DNA of 64,000 bases from a bacterium (GTDB lineage Bacteria; SAR324; XYD2-FULL-50-16). Where the stretch lies: positions 1 through 64,000 of the forward strand of contig JAHJTV010000061.1 in NCBI GenBank assembly GCA_018829445.1, written 5' to 3'. The position numbers and the translations under genes were made by a program. Positions 16,152-25,319 of this stretch are shown here, one piece after another. The notes under the pieces were generated by a model, which worked only from the letters and a program-made list of their open reading frames with translations, was not told the DNA's origin and made no database searches. How positions within the stretch are numbered: the stretch's first letter is position 1; the number at the start of each line of letters is the position of its first letter.

Positions 16152-16254
16152 AGCTTCTCCAATAAAAAAATTAAATTTCCCTGATTGATATATTCATGTG
16201 TGTCGACTTTTAAAAAATCGATTTTTAAATTTTGGTTCTTTTTGGATCAGCCTT

Positions 16255-17487
16255 TTACTTCTTCTTTTTTGACTCCAACCAGGCATCCAATTCCAAAGTG
16301 TAATTCAACACACCAATCATACTACTGTCGAAACCGAACATTTTGTAGGGAACCTTCAGACTATCCAGGAGATCACGTGCGTAGATCATACCCTGAACAA
16401 CATTTGGTCCACCCCGTCCGATCACAACATGAATATTTGGATTCAGCTTGATGTTTTCTCTTAAAGCATCGAGCATCGCTTTGATGGTTACGAAGATATC
16501 AGTGTTGTTCGCTTTTCCACCGATAATCTGAACGATGTTCGCTTGTTTTAGGAAATGTTTATAGGAGATGCTCGCTATCTCTTTCATTTTTTGATAAGGC
16601 GGGTTTCCACCAAAATCAGATGAAAAAATTGCCCTATCACCAAGAACTTCTGTAGCCGCACTGTTAGCACCACCACCAAACATAAAGGGTAGGATGGTTC
16701 CTTTTGGATTGATTTCAACAACGTCACTCTGCCCCTGGTAAGTTCTTAACTGATTGATCTCGCTTTCAAATTCCGTCAATTCAGTTGCGAAAACTTCAGG
16801 TGGCATACCTGCACGTTTATATGCCGGATCATCCTGATCAAAAGCAGCCTTTACATCACATGCTACTGGTAAGGGTCGTTTTCCCTTTTTCATGCGAATC
16901 GGGTTGATTTCGATCATGGTCAGTCCGTAGTTATTGTACAGTTCCCAAAGTTTTGGAAGCTGCTGTACCAGAGGACTGATAAACTGACTGGGGCATCCCA
17001 ACTTAATCAAGGCATCATTTATGTGGAAACCTTGAAGGCCTTCAAACGGATCAAATGCCACAATGGCTTTTTTATCAGCTGGAAGCTCTTCAACTTCAAC
17101 ACCACCTTCGACAATCAGCATCATTATCGGTTTTCTGTCGGTGGTCGAAGTGGTGATACTAAAGTACAATTCTGCATCAGAATCTACAAACTCTTCGAAT
17201 GTTACGCCTTTTGCCTTATGCTCGGTATTGCCTTGCTTATACTTGGCAAAATAGAGTTCCTGCCTTGCGGCATCAGCTTCGGCATAGTTACTGGCGATCT
17301 TGATCAAACCGGCTTTTCCCTTCTTTCCTGCACTTCCCATAAAAGAAGGTTTAACAACGACTTTCCCGGATTCCTTCAACATTGCTTCGATTTCCTCTTT
17401 TGTAGCCGTCTCAGTCAGTGTTTTTGCTACAGGGAAATCGACGATATCCATCAATCTTTTTCCGTATTTCAATCCAGTTAGTTGCAT
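16255..17487 (-). CDS. aclB: ATP-citrate lyase, ATP-grasp subunit
   Basis: ATP-grasp subunit that forms citryl phosphate/phosphoenzyme with AclA. I start it at the ATG at 17487, giving 410 aa, the usual size; GGGAGGAAAA lies directly upstream. A TTG in the same frame at 17565 has no such site. Seen in the sequence: an N-terminal ATP-grasp half with VVVKPSFMGSAGKKGKAG, then MIEINPIR, then the succinyl-CoA-synthetase-like domain with ILPFMFGGGANSAATEVL and VVIGRGGPNVVQG. The aclB-aclA order is that of Chlorobi and other reverse-TCA organisms. It follows ppaC after a hairpin-rich gap. Confidence 0.93.
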   Translation of the reverse strand: MQLTGLKYGKRLMDIVDFPVAKTLTETATKEEIEAMLKESGKVVVKPSFMGSAGKKGKAGLIKIASNYAEADAARQELYFAKYKQGNTEHKAKGVTFEEFVDSDAELYFSITTSTTDRKPIMMLIVEGGVEVEELPADKKAIVAFDPFEGLQGFHINDALIKLGCPSQFISPLVQQLPKLWELYNNYGLTMIEINPIRMKKGKRPLPVACDVKAAFDQDDPAYKRAGMPPEVFATELTEFESEINQLRTYQGQSDVVEINPKGTILPFMFGGGANSAATEVLGDRAIFSSDFGGNPPYQKMKEIASISYKHFLKQANIVQIIGGKANNTDIFVTIKAMLDALRENIKLNPNIHVVIGRGGPNVVQGMIYARDLLDSLKVPYKMFGFDSSMIGVLNYTLELDAWLESKKKK

Positions 17488-17690
17488 TTTTCCTCCCAGA
17501 TTATTAATTTGATCTAAAAACTCTTCTCGATGAGGAGATTTATAAATGGCCGTTTTTCGAGCCAATCAACGTGATTTCTCGACTCACAGGCCTTAAATTT
17601 TTTCAATTCGCAAAAAAAACAATATCAAAAGCTTTTAAGAACATAAAGAGATTTCTATTTTATCCGTGCCTCGGAAAACAATAAAATCTC

Positions 17691-17783
17691 GGGAATTCGG
17701 AATTCCCTGAACCCCCTCGAAGTGGCCAGCGGTAAAAAAATCTTTATGTTTCAGGGATCTTTCATTCCTGATCGGATCCCTGA
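17691..17783 (-). terminator. hairpins downstream of ppaC
   Basis: The stem nearest the gene has perfect 9-bp arms TCAGGGATC (17751-17759) and GATCCCTGA (17775-17783), with a run of seven Ts on the minus strand about 10 nt later (17733-17740). A second small stem, GGGAATT/AATTCCC (17691-17707), is followed by GATTTTATTGTTTT. Together they likely end the ppaC transcript. Confidence 0.65.
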
Positions 17784-17802
17784 TATTCACACCATAAAAG
17801 CC

Positions 17803-18723
17803 TTAAACGCCAAATACTTTTTGAAGGGGTGGGATAGCTTGTTTCTTTCGACTCATCATGCCATCCACCCAAACACTTTTACCTTCCAACTTAACACCAA
17901 ATGCTTTTTCAACAATTGAAGGATCATCGGTTACAACCATTAAATCTGTTCCTTCCTTCATGATGTCCGTCAGCATTAAAAATACAGTGTGGCGTCCCTC
18001 ACTTTTCACTTGTTCTGCAGCTTTATAAAGATCGTCTCTTACATCATCAACTAATGACAGGTCCACCAATTCCAATTGCCCGACACCAATCTTGTTACCT
18101 GCCATATCAAAATCTTTGTAGTCCCTAAAGAGCAGATCTTTAGCCGGAACACCCGCAACAGCTGATTTTGCCTTGAACATTTCCATTGCCAAGGCATCCA
18201 TATCAGTAACTCCAGCAATTTTAGCCAGCTTTTCACAGGCCTTTTTATCTTCTTCTGTCGTTGTGGGTGATTTGAAAAGAACTGTATCACTGATGATTGC
18301 GCACAGCATAATTCCGGCAATATTTTTAGGAATCTCGATTTTATTGGTTTCGTAGATCTCTGTTAATACGGTACCGGTGCAACCTACAGGCTTAACATAA
18401 AAGAAAATCGGGCTGCCTGTTGTCACATCGCCAATTTTGTGATGGTCAACTACTTCAACAACCTCACCGGCGTTCAAATTATCCGGAGCTTGAGACAACT
18501 CGCCGTGATCCACCAGAATCACTTGTTTTCCGGTTGCATCGGTTAGTTGTGCCGGAGCGGAAAAACCGAATTTATCCAGAACCATTTTTGTTTCCGGATT
18601 CAAATCACCTTGTGAAGCGGCTACTGCGTCCATACCCATTGCTTTTTTTAAATGAGCATAAGCAATAGCGGATGTTACAGAATCTGTATCGGGATTCTTG
18701 TGTCCAACAACATATACAGGCAT
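17803..18723 (-). CDS. ppaC: manganese-dependent inorganic pyrophosphatase (family II)
   Basis: Hydrolyses pyrophosphate released by Sat, pulling sulfate activation forward. I start at 18723, giving 306 aa, with AGGAGAATCTAAA upstream; an upstream in-frame extension to 18813 has no family homology. DHH-family metal motifs are visible: HKNPDTDS near residue 8, the DHG element in ILVDHGELS, the DHH motif VVDHHKIGD, and the C-terminal RKKQAIPPL that binds phosphate. There are no CBS domains, so it is the short unregulated form. It sits between sat and aclB on the same strand. Confidence 0.95.
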   Translation of the reverse strand: MPVYVVGHKNPDTDSVTSAIAYAHLKKAMGMDAVAASQGDLNPETKMVLDKFGFSAPAQLTDATGKQVILVDHGELSQAPDNLNAGEVVEVVDHHKIGDVTTGSPIFFYVKPVGCTGTVLTEIYETNKIEIPKNIAGIMLCAIISDTVLFKSPTTTEEDKKACEKLAKIAGVTDMDALAMEMFKAKSAVAGVPAKDLLFRDYKDFDMAGNKIGVGQLELVDLSLVDDVRDDLYKAAEQVKSEGRHTVFLMLTDIMKEGTDLMVVTDDPSIVEKAFGVKLEGKSVWVDGMMSRKKQAIPPLQKVFGV

Positions 18724-18896
18724 TTTAGATTCTCCTATATCAATTTGATTAAAAATAAAAATGTTGCCGCGGGAATGGATTAAAATCTTAGGCAACAGCT
18801 TTGATTGAAACACCAGATGACTTTGAAGTCATCCCCGTGCAATCGCCAATCAGGTTAATCAAGTGACGATTTCGCGGGGGTGACGGCAATCCTTTT

Positions 18897-18934
18897 AAAC
18901 CATCGGAATGGGTTATTAACCCTTTCCGATGGTT
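18897..18934 (-). terminator. hairpin after sat
   Basis: Arms AACCATCGGAA (18898-18908) and TTCCGATGGTT (18924-18934) form an 11-bp stem, extended inside by GGGTT/AACCC. The minus strand continues TTTAAAAGG. It lies 39 nt beyond the sat stop and is a probable terminator. A separate 8-bp palindromic hairpin, GATGACTT/AAGTCATC, lies at 18816-18833. Confidence 0.65.
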
Positions 18935-18972
18935 CACTCTTCACAACAAATATCCGCTTTTAAGAGCTACGG

Positions 18973-20238
18973 TTATACTTTCCCGTGCATCTTAATCTCA
19001 ACTTTTTCAGTCAAGCTGGCATAATACTTACGAAGAATAACAAGAACCTCTTCTCTACCAAAATGTTCCGCAACTTCAGTTCCTTCAGAAAGAGCTTTTC
19101 TCAGTTTGGTTCCACTCAAAAGGACTCTGTCTTCCTTGCTGTGGGGACATGTTCGTAAAGAAGCCATGCCGTCACATTTGTAGCAATAGAATGTCCAGTC
19201 GATTTTTAACGGAGTACAAAGCAGTCTTTTTCCGTCTTCTTTTGGTTGAGGGATTTTGTCAAAGATTGTTTGAGCTTCAAACAAACCATAAAAATCACCA
19301 ACACCGGCGTGATCCCGACCGATGATCATTTTGGAAACACCATAGTTCTGTCTAAAAGTAGCATGCAGCAATGCTTCCCTTGGGCCAGCATATCGCATAT
19401 CGAGAGGATAACCACCTTGCAGGATGTGATCTCTGACAAAATAACCGTCAATCAATTTTTCAATACACTCGATTCTAACATCTGCAGGGATATCACCAGG
19501 CTTCAAAGAACCAATCAAAGAATGAATGAAGACACCATCACAAACATCAGCGGCGATTTTTGCCAGATGTTCATGGGATCTGTGCATCGGATTTCTTAAC
19601 TGTAGAGCAGCAACTGTTTTCCAGCCTTTTGCCTCAAAATGTTTCCTACTGTCAGCAGGTCTCATGTAGGTTCCGGGGAATTTTTGCGGGAAATTGCCTT
19701 CACTCAGGACTTTTACCGGGCCAGCCAGGTTAAAATCCTTCTGAGCCATAACCATTTGAACGCCAGGATGATCTGCCATGGCTACTTGCCAGAATTTATC
19801 ATCAGCACTTTCTTCACCTTCACCCTTGTAACACTTTTCACATTCCCATTTTTTGTCGGCTTCAGTCATTTCGTACTTTTCATTCACCTTCATGGTGGCC
19901 ATGGTAACACCGTCACTATTTACCAACGCAATCTCGTCGCCAATTTTTATAGCATTTGCGTCTTCTTTTGTTGCGGACAAAGTCACCGGGATTGGCCAGA
20001 AGGTTCCGTCTGCAAGCAGAAATTTTTCACAGACACCTTTCCAATCCGCTTTTCCCATGAAACCGGATAAAGGACTGAAACCGCCTGTACCCAACATAAT
20101 CAGGTCACCATTTTCTCTACCGGTAATAGAAATCTTCTTAAGACCTTCAGCTTTTTTCTTTTCAGCATCCAGTGCTGCGCCTTCCAACAGAGCACATACC
20201 AAGCCTTTTCCACCATGTGGAGCAATTAATCCAGACAT
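18973..20238 (-). CDS. sat: sulfate adenylyltransferase (ATP sulfurylase)
   Basis: Sat forms APS and PPi from sulfate and ATP, or runs backwards in sulfur oxidisers. It is the monofunctional type: an N-terminal PUA-like domain, then the catalytic domain with [13 protein letters not shown] and [12 protein letters not shown], the nucleotide-binding signatures. A metal site CYKCDG...CPHSKED (C-x2-C-x8-C-x3-H) is seen near the end, as in other prokaryotic dissimilatory Sat proteins. The length is 421 aa. It follows qmoC by about 100 nt, with ppaC next on the same strand. The neighbouring pyrophosphatase favours the sulfate-activating direction. Confidence 0.96.
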   Translation of the reverse strand: MSGLIAPHGGKGLVCALLEGAALDAEKKKAEGLKKISITGRENGDLIMLGTGGFSPLSGFMGKADWKGVCEKFLLADGTFWPIPVTLSATKEDANAIKIGDEIALVNSDGVTMATMKVNEKYEMTEADKKWECEKCYKGEGEESADDKFWQVAMADHPGVQMVMAQKDFNLAGPVKVLSEGNFPQKFPGTYMRPADSRKHFEAKGWKTVAALQLRNPMHRSHEHLAKIAADVCDGVFIHSLIGSLKPGDIPADVRIECIEKLIDGYFVRDHILQGGYPLDMRYAGPREALLHATFRQNYGVSKMIIGRDHAGVGDFYGLFEAQTIFDKIPQPKEDGKRLLCTPLKIDWTFYCYKCDGMASLRTCPHSKEDRVLLSGTKLRKALSEGTEVAEHFGREEVLVILRKYYASLTEKVEIKMHGKV

Positions 20239-20341
20239 TTATTATCATCTCCCATTTAGCATTCTAAAAAATTTTGCCACGATTCTCACCGCAGCACATA
20301 TAATCAAATTGAGTCAACAAAGGTCACACCATTCTTGTTCA

Positions 20342-21565
20342 TTATGCGACTGCTTTTGTTTCTTCAGGTAGTTCTTGCTGTTTTCCTTCCAGAAAAGTCA
20401 TCCCCACACTCTTTTCGCGTCCTGAATATCTTGCATAAACCAGTGCTGTTGCTCGATAAAACATGTGTCCGAATTTTGAGTGAGGCATGTAGGCAAAAAG
20501 AAAGAAAACAAGTACAAGGTGGCAATAATAGATCAAGTAAGCAATTTGGCTTCCTGCAACCCGTGTCACTTGAGCCAATATCCCTGTTGTTACAATCAAC
20601 AGGATATTCAAAATGAAAATCCAATCAAAGGCAACCGATTTACCAATATTATCACTAACCAGACGCCTCCAAGCGATCATTACAATTCCAATTGCCGCAG
20701 CCAAGGCACTTATATTACCGATTAGTTTTATCGGGTGAAAAAACGGTAATGGCGTAGCTGTTACAAGAGCGACACCACTGCCAAATTTGATGTTTAGAAA
20801 GTTGATATAATATATTGTGGTTACACCGGCAGTCGTTATCAAAAGTCCGATAAACGCATAAAACAGAAGCATGTGAGCCACGTTCCTGTTCTGGTTAACA
20901 CCACATTCCCTGAACTTACTATGGCTAAGAACATCCTTCACGGTCCCGATAATGGCGGGTATTAATGCTTCGCCCTTTTCAGTCGGCGGATAATCTTCCT
21001 TTAATCCCTTTAACAGCTTCAGGATTCCTAAGATACCGGTGATAACTCCAAAAAAGAAAGCAGGGATAAACAGGATCTCAATGGTTAGTTGAGAGATCAT
21101 ATTGGCATGAAAATCAATTTCTGGATTATTCAGAAAACCAAAATCACCCCCGTTAATCCCGAAAATTACCGCTGCTATCAGAATAATGGGAACCAGAAGT
21201 AAAGCCAGTGAGCCCCCAATAGATTGGGTTGCTTTTCCTAAAAAGGAAGGAACAGCCACATTTGCGATCACCATGTTGCGAATTGCGGCCATAACGTCGC
21301 CTGGTTTTGCACCACGAGGGCACTGCTCGGAACAGTCATTACAATGAAAGCACAACCAGGGATCCATGCTCTTAATAAGCTTATCCTTTATCCCCCATTG
21401 TGCATTAATCATTTCCTTTCTTGGGAAAGGAGCTCCCTCGGGAGTCAAAGGGCAAACAACGGTACAGGTAGAACACTGATAACACTTCTTTAGATCCTCA
21501 CCGCCAGCCTTGATGACTCCTTGTACAAATTTCAAATCCGCATTTATAATAACTCGGTCTGACAT
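20342..21565 (-). CDS. qmoC: QmoC, membrane cytochrome b / Fe-S subunit
   Basis: Membrane subunit linking the quinone pool to QmoAB and APS reductase. I start at 21565 (MSDRVIINADL; 407 aa), with GGAGG 8 nt upstream; the TTG at 21580 is unlikely. The N-terminal hydrophilic part has two [4Fe-4S] motifs (CYQCSTCTVVCP and CFHCNDCSEQCP), like HdrC. About six hydrophobic helices follow (residues 110-395), like NarI/HdrE cytochrome b. The three qmo genes are contiguous, with a 66-nt gap between qmoB and qmoC. Confidence 0.94.
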   Translation of the reverse strand: MSDRVIINADLKFVQGVIKAGGEDLKKCYQCSTCTVVCPLTPEGAPFPRKEMINAQWGIKDKLIKSMDPWLCFHCNDCSEQCPRGAKPGDVMAAIRNMVIANVAVPSFLGKATQSIGGSLALLLVPIILIAAVIFGINGGDFGFLNNPEIDFHANMISQLTIEILFIPAFFFGVITGILGILKLLKGLKEDYPPTEKGEALIPAIIGTVKDVLSHSKFRECGVNQNRNVAHMLLFYAFIGLLITTAGVTTIYYINFLNIKFGSGVALVTATPLPFFHPIKLIGNISALAAAIGIVMIAWRRLVSDNIGKSVAFDWIFILNILLIVTTGILAQVTRVAGSQIAYLIYYCHLVLVFFLFAYMPHSKFGHMFYRATALVYARYSGREKSVGMTFLEGKQQELPEETKAVA

Positions 21566-21631
21566 TCGTAAAACCTCCAAATTAAGTTGGTGTATTCAAT
21601 AATCTCTCTGAATCAAGAATCAATTCAGGAA

Positions 21632-23788
21632 TTAAAAACCTTTGAATGGATTCGGTCCGTAATCTTCCAGTTCTGCCATAAAATCATCTATAATCTTAGG
21701 AAGTTTATCAACGCCCGCATCGTTCATGCTTACGTCAAACTGTTGAACACGTTCAGATTCAAGAGACAATCTACCAATTGTTTCCTGTACCTTACCCAAT
21801 CGTTCATTACATAATTCGCTACCCTTAATAAAGTGACACTGGTAATCATCACCATGTTTACAACCCAGATATAAAATACCGTCAATACCAGCTGACAAAG
21901 CATCAGACACGAACACCAGGTTATTACCACCAAGACATCTGAGAGGGATATAGCGAATATAAGGATTCATTCTTACTCGATTCAGAGCCATCTGATCTAA
22001 AACCGGCAGTGCGTCATTCTCACAGATAAAGGCAAGGATTCTTGGCTTTTCATCCTCCTCTTCCGGAACGCTGATTGCCTTAATCATTTCCGATACCATC
22101 GGAATACTGTAATCATCGAAGGAGATTACTCTTTCCGGACATGCACCCATACAGATCCCACAAGCTCTACAACGAGAAGATTTTGGAAGTGGTGTGCCCT
22201 TTTCATTCTCTTCGATAGCTCCAAACGGGCATTCCTCTGTACAACGTTTACAATCCGTACACCGTTGAAAATTGACTGACATAAACGTAGAATCCCCAGC
22301 TCTTGGGTGAACTCTTTCTCCCCTAGCCGTCATTTCAATACACTGAATTGCCTTTAAGGCAGCACCAGTAGCATCCCGTTTAGCAGCATTAACATCCATC
22401 GACTGTCTGACCGTTCCGGCCGCATAGATACCTGTTCGCCTGGTTTCATAAGGGAAACAAACAAAATGGGAATCGGGATATCCGTACTTCAGTTCAGGCA
22501 TTTCCGGACCTTGTCGATACTTGAGATTCAGGACTGAATCATCACCCAGGGTCACCGGAACCTGACCATTAGCCAAGACAACCAGATCAACCTTCAATTG
22601 GATATCCCCACCCAATAGAGTATTGTCAACATCGACAGCAACCTGCCCTCCACCATCCTTAACTGCTACCACATCACCCTTGGTCAGGAACACACCGGGA
22701 TCATCCTGTTGAGATCGGTAAAAACTCTCATACTGACCGGGAGTTCGCATGTTCTTGTATACAATATAAGCGGCGGCGTCCTTATCCAACTCTCTTATAT
22801 AAGAAGCTTGTTTCAAAGAGGTCATGCAGCAGGTGGAAGAGCAGTAGGGAAGATGATTGGGGTCACAAGAGCCGGCACATTGGATAAAGGCAACACTTTT
22901 AACGGGTTGGCCATCCTTTTTGGTAATCGAACCGGCTTTTGCCATGGCTTCGAATTCAGCACTGGTGACAACATTGTCCAAATCGCTTCCCAGATGGGTC
23001 AGTTTGCTTTTATCATAGGGGACTGATCCGGCAGCCAGAACAACACCACCAGCTTTAAATTCAGCACCGCTGCCTTCGATGGCAACACTGAAATCACCGG
23101 GTTCGCCCGCAATTGATTTTACAATGCTGGATTTGTGAACAGTGATTTTGCTGTTTCCTTCCACTTCCGAGACAATTTCTGAAATGTAATTAGGTGACAA
23201 ACTATCATAAGGACTATTAGCCGGAAGCATGTTTTTATAATTTAAGACATATCCGCCCAGTTTATCCGTTTTTTCGATCAGGTTCACTTCATAACCGGCT
23301 TTTGCAGATTCCAAAGCTGCCGTCATTCCGGTAACCCCACCACCTACTACAAGAATTCCTTTGTGTGTCTCCTCTTGGATGTATGGCTTTAACACATTAT
23401 GAGACTTGATTCTGGCAGTATACATTCTGACATAGTCTTCAGCCGCCATTTGAGTATCTTCGTTAACTTTCCCTTCAGCATCACGGGGCTCAAGTGTCCA
23501 GGCTACCATTTCTCTGATACCGGCTCGTAAGATAATGCTCTCTTTTCCAAAATTAAAAACATCCTGATGATATCTGCCCGAACAAGCCGCAACAACAAAG
23601 GTATTAACCCCTTCATTGTTCTGATCATCTTTTAAAATCTGTACTCCTGCCTGACTGCATAAAAACGGATGCGTTTTACAGACAGCTGCCTTCATTTCAT
23701 TTGTAGCAATCTTTTCCAGGGCTTCGGTATCAATCGCTTTATCGATATCGCACCCAGAACAAATATACACTCCTATTTTCTTTTCCAT
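21632..23788 (-). CDS. qmoB: QmoB, HdrA-like flavoprotein with MvhD-like C-terminus
   Basis: Soluble FAD/Fe-S subunit of the quinone-interacting membrane oxidoreductase that serves APS reductase. The N-terminus (GVYICSGCDIDKAID) is the HdrA-type start. The FAD site is GILVVGGGVTGMTAALE. Two ferredoxin motifs follow (CTDCKRCTEECPFG and CRACGICMGACPE). The last 150 residues contain the MvhD-like region (LAFICENDALPV, IRYIPLRCLGG). The length is 718 aa. qmoA ends 3 nt before its start. Confidence 0.95.
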   Translation of the reverse strand: MEKKIGVYICSGCDIDKAIDTEALEKIATNEMKAAVCKTHPFLCSQAGVQILKDDQNNEGVNTFVVAACSGRYHQDVFNFGKESIILRAGIREMVAWTLEPRDAEGKVNEDTQMAAEDYVRMYTARIKSHNVLKPYIQEETHKGILVVGGGVTGMTAALESAKAGYEVNLIEKTDKLGGYVLNYKNMLPANSPYDSLSPNYISEIVSEVEGNSKITVHKSSIVKSIAGEPGDFSVAIEGSGAEFKAGGVVLAAGSVPYDKSKLTHLGSDLDNVVTSAEFEAMAKAGSITKKDGQPVKSVAFIQCAGSCDPNHLPYCSSTCCMTSLKQASYIRELDKDAAAYIVYKNMRTPGQYESFYRSQQDDPGVFLTKGDVVAVKDGGGQVAVDVDNTLLGGDIQLKVDLVVLANGQVPVTLGDDSVLNLKYRQGPEMPELKYGYPDSHFVCFPYETRRTGIYAAGTVRQSMDVNAAKRDATGAALKAIQCIEMTARGERVHPRAGDSTFMSVNFQRCTDCKRCTEECPFGAIEENEKGTPLPKSSRCRACGICMGACPERVISFDDYSIPMVSEMIKAISVPEEEDEKPRILAFICENDALPVLDQMALNRVRMNPYIRYIPLRCLGGNNLVFVSDALSAGIDGILYLGCKHGDDYQCHFIKGSELCNERLGKVQETIGRLSLESERVQQFDVSMNDAGVDKLPKIIDDFMAELEDYGPNPFKGF

Positions 23789-23791
23789 GTT

Positions 23792-25045
23792 TTAGCTCCC
23801 CACTACAGTTTGAATAGCTCTTAAAGCGGCTCCGGTTGAATCTTGAATAGAACTGTTAACATCAGACGGGAACTTGGCGGTTCCAGCACCGATTACACCA
23901 TTTTTCTGAATATTGGGAGCAACAAACCCATTTTCATCCACCTGTACTGCCTGTGGCAGACTTGAACCCTTTAAGCTAGATTCCATACCGGTTGCTAAAA
24001 CAACCATATCAACTTCCAAATTCACTTTATTACCGTTGAGAATATCTTCTGCTTGAACAACAGCATTCTGTCCTTTCCCTTCTACGATTTTGGCGACCTT
24101 GCCCTTCACCAAAGTAATGTTTTCATCATTTTGGATGGCCGATGCAAAATCTTCGTATTTCCCTGGGGTTCGAAGATCGATATAAAAGATATAGATCTTG
24201 GCATCCGGATTTGCTTCTCTGACATACTTTGCCTGCTTCAGGGAAGCCATACAGCAAATTGCTGAGCAATAGGGCAGATGATTCTCATCTCTCGATCCGG
24301 CGCATTGAACAAATGCGATTGATTCGACCTTTTTCTGGTCAGAAGGGCGAAGGATCTGGCCTTTTGTCGGGCCCTGACCGGAGGCGATTCGTTCCATGGT
24401 CACATTGTTGATGACATTGGGAACCTTTCCATAGCCCAGGTTTTCTATCTTAGCAGCATCATATGGTCTCCAACCGGTTGCATATACTATCGATGCAACT
24501 TCAATTTCCATTAAGGTTTCTTGTGCTTGTAAGTCAATTGCATCGTAAACACAAGCTTCTACGCATTTTGTGCAACCTTCAGGACATATTGATCTTTCAA
24601 TTGTATATTTTGCAGGCCATGCCATTTTATAGGGCAAATAGACCGCTTTTGTTTTATCAAGTCCGTAATTGTAATCATTATCTCGTTCTGCGGGGCATAC
24701 GTCAGTACACTTGTCACAGGAGACACATTTGTCGTTTACATATGCCGGGTTGGTCTTGATTTTGACCTGGTAGCTCCCTGCATTTCCGGAAATTGATACT
24801 ACTTCCGAATCAGTTAAAGTCTGTATTCTTGAATTCGGCTTGAGTCTTTTATAGTTGATTTCCAGTCCGCAAAGGGGAGGGCAAAGTTTAGGGAAATACT
24901 GATAAAACCTGGAAACTCGACCTCCAAGGGCTGGATTCTTCTCAACCAGAATTACTTCATAACCAACTTCGGCCGCTTCCAGTGCTGTCGTTAATCCACT
25001 GATCCCGCCACCGATAACTAATATCTTTCCTTTTTGTTCTGCCAT
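23792..25045 (-). CDS. qmoA: QmoA, HdrA-like flavoprotein
   Basis: First soluble subunit of QmoABC, a short HdrA homologue. The FAD-binding GxGxxG motif is at the start (ILVIGGGISGLTTALEAAE). A cysteine cluster follows (CPPLCG, CVSCDKCTDVCP, CPEGCTKCVEAC). The HdrA-like element FVQCAGSRDENHLPYCSAIC and a C-terminal redox region complete it. The length of 417 aa is normal. It lies after aprA, separated by the terminator at 25185-25241 and a 140-nt leader in which I find no strong promoter. Confidence 0.95.
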   Translation of the reverse strand: MAEQKGKILVIGGGISGLTTALEAAEVGYEVILVEKNPALGGRVSRFYQYFPKLCPPLCGLEINYKRLKPNSRIQTLTDSEVVSISGNAGSYQVKIKTNPAYVNDKCVSCDKCTDVCPAERDNDYNYGLDKTKAVYLPYKMAWPAKYTIERSICPEGCTKCVEACVYDAIDLQAQETLMEIEVASIVYATGWRPYDAAKIENLGYGKVPNVINNVTMERIASGQGPTKGQILRPSDQKKVESIAFVQCAGSRDENHLPYCSAICCMASLKQAKYVREANPDAKIYIFYIDLRTPGKYEDFASAIQNDENITLVKGKVAKIVEGKGQNAVVQAEDILNGNKVNLEVDMVVLATGMESSLKGSSLPQAVQVDENGFVAPNIQKNGVIGAGTAKFPSDVNSSIQDSTGAALRAIQTVVGS

Positions 25046-25184
25046 TCAGTTCCCTTGTTGTTGGATCGGATAGTTAAATATTATTGATAATTCTTTCGAG
25101 TTAGTTGAACAAACTCCGTTTAACTTCAGGAATAAAATATTTCACTTCCGGAGATGGACGTGTTGAGGTGAAAATCTCACATGC

Positions 25185-25241
25185 AAAAAAAAAAGCAAGG
25201 GCAGTACTAAAGAAACCTTCATATTACGACTGCCCTCTTGC
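25185..25241 (-). terminator. intrinsic terminator after aprA
   Basis: On the minus strand GCAAGAGGGCAGT (25229-25241) and ACTGCCCTTGC (25195-25205) pair with a single bulge, and ten T residues follow (25185-25194). The stem begins 79 nt after the aprA stop. This is a strong candidate Rho-independent terminator, with partial readthrough into qmoABC likely. Confidence 0.85.
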
Positions 25242-25319
25242 ACATTTCAAAATAGGTGTGCCCTTGATTGCACTTCAGGATGAAAGCCAACCAAAGACAC
25301 AGAACCAGTCAGCACTGGA

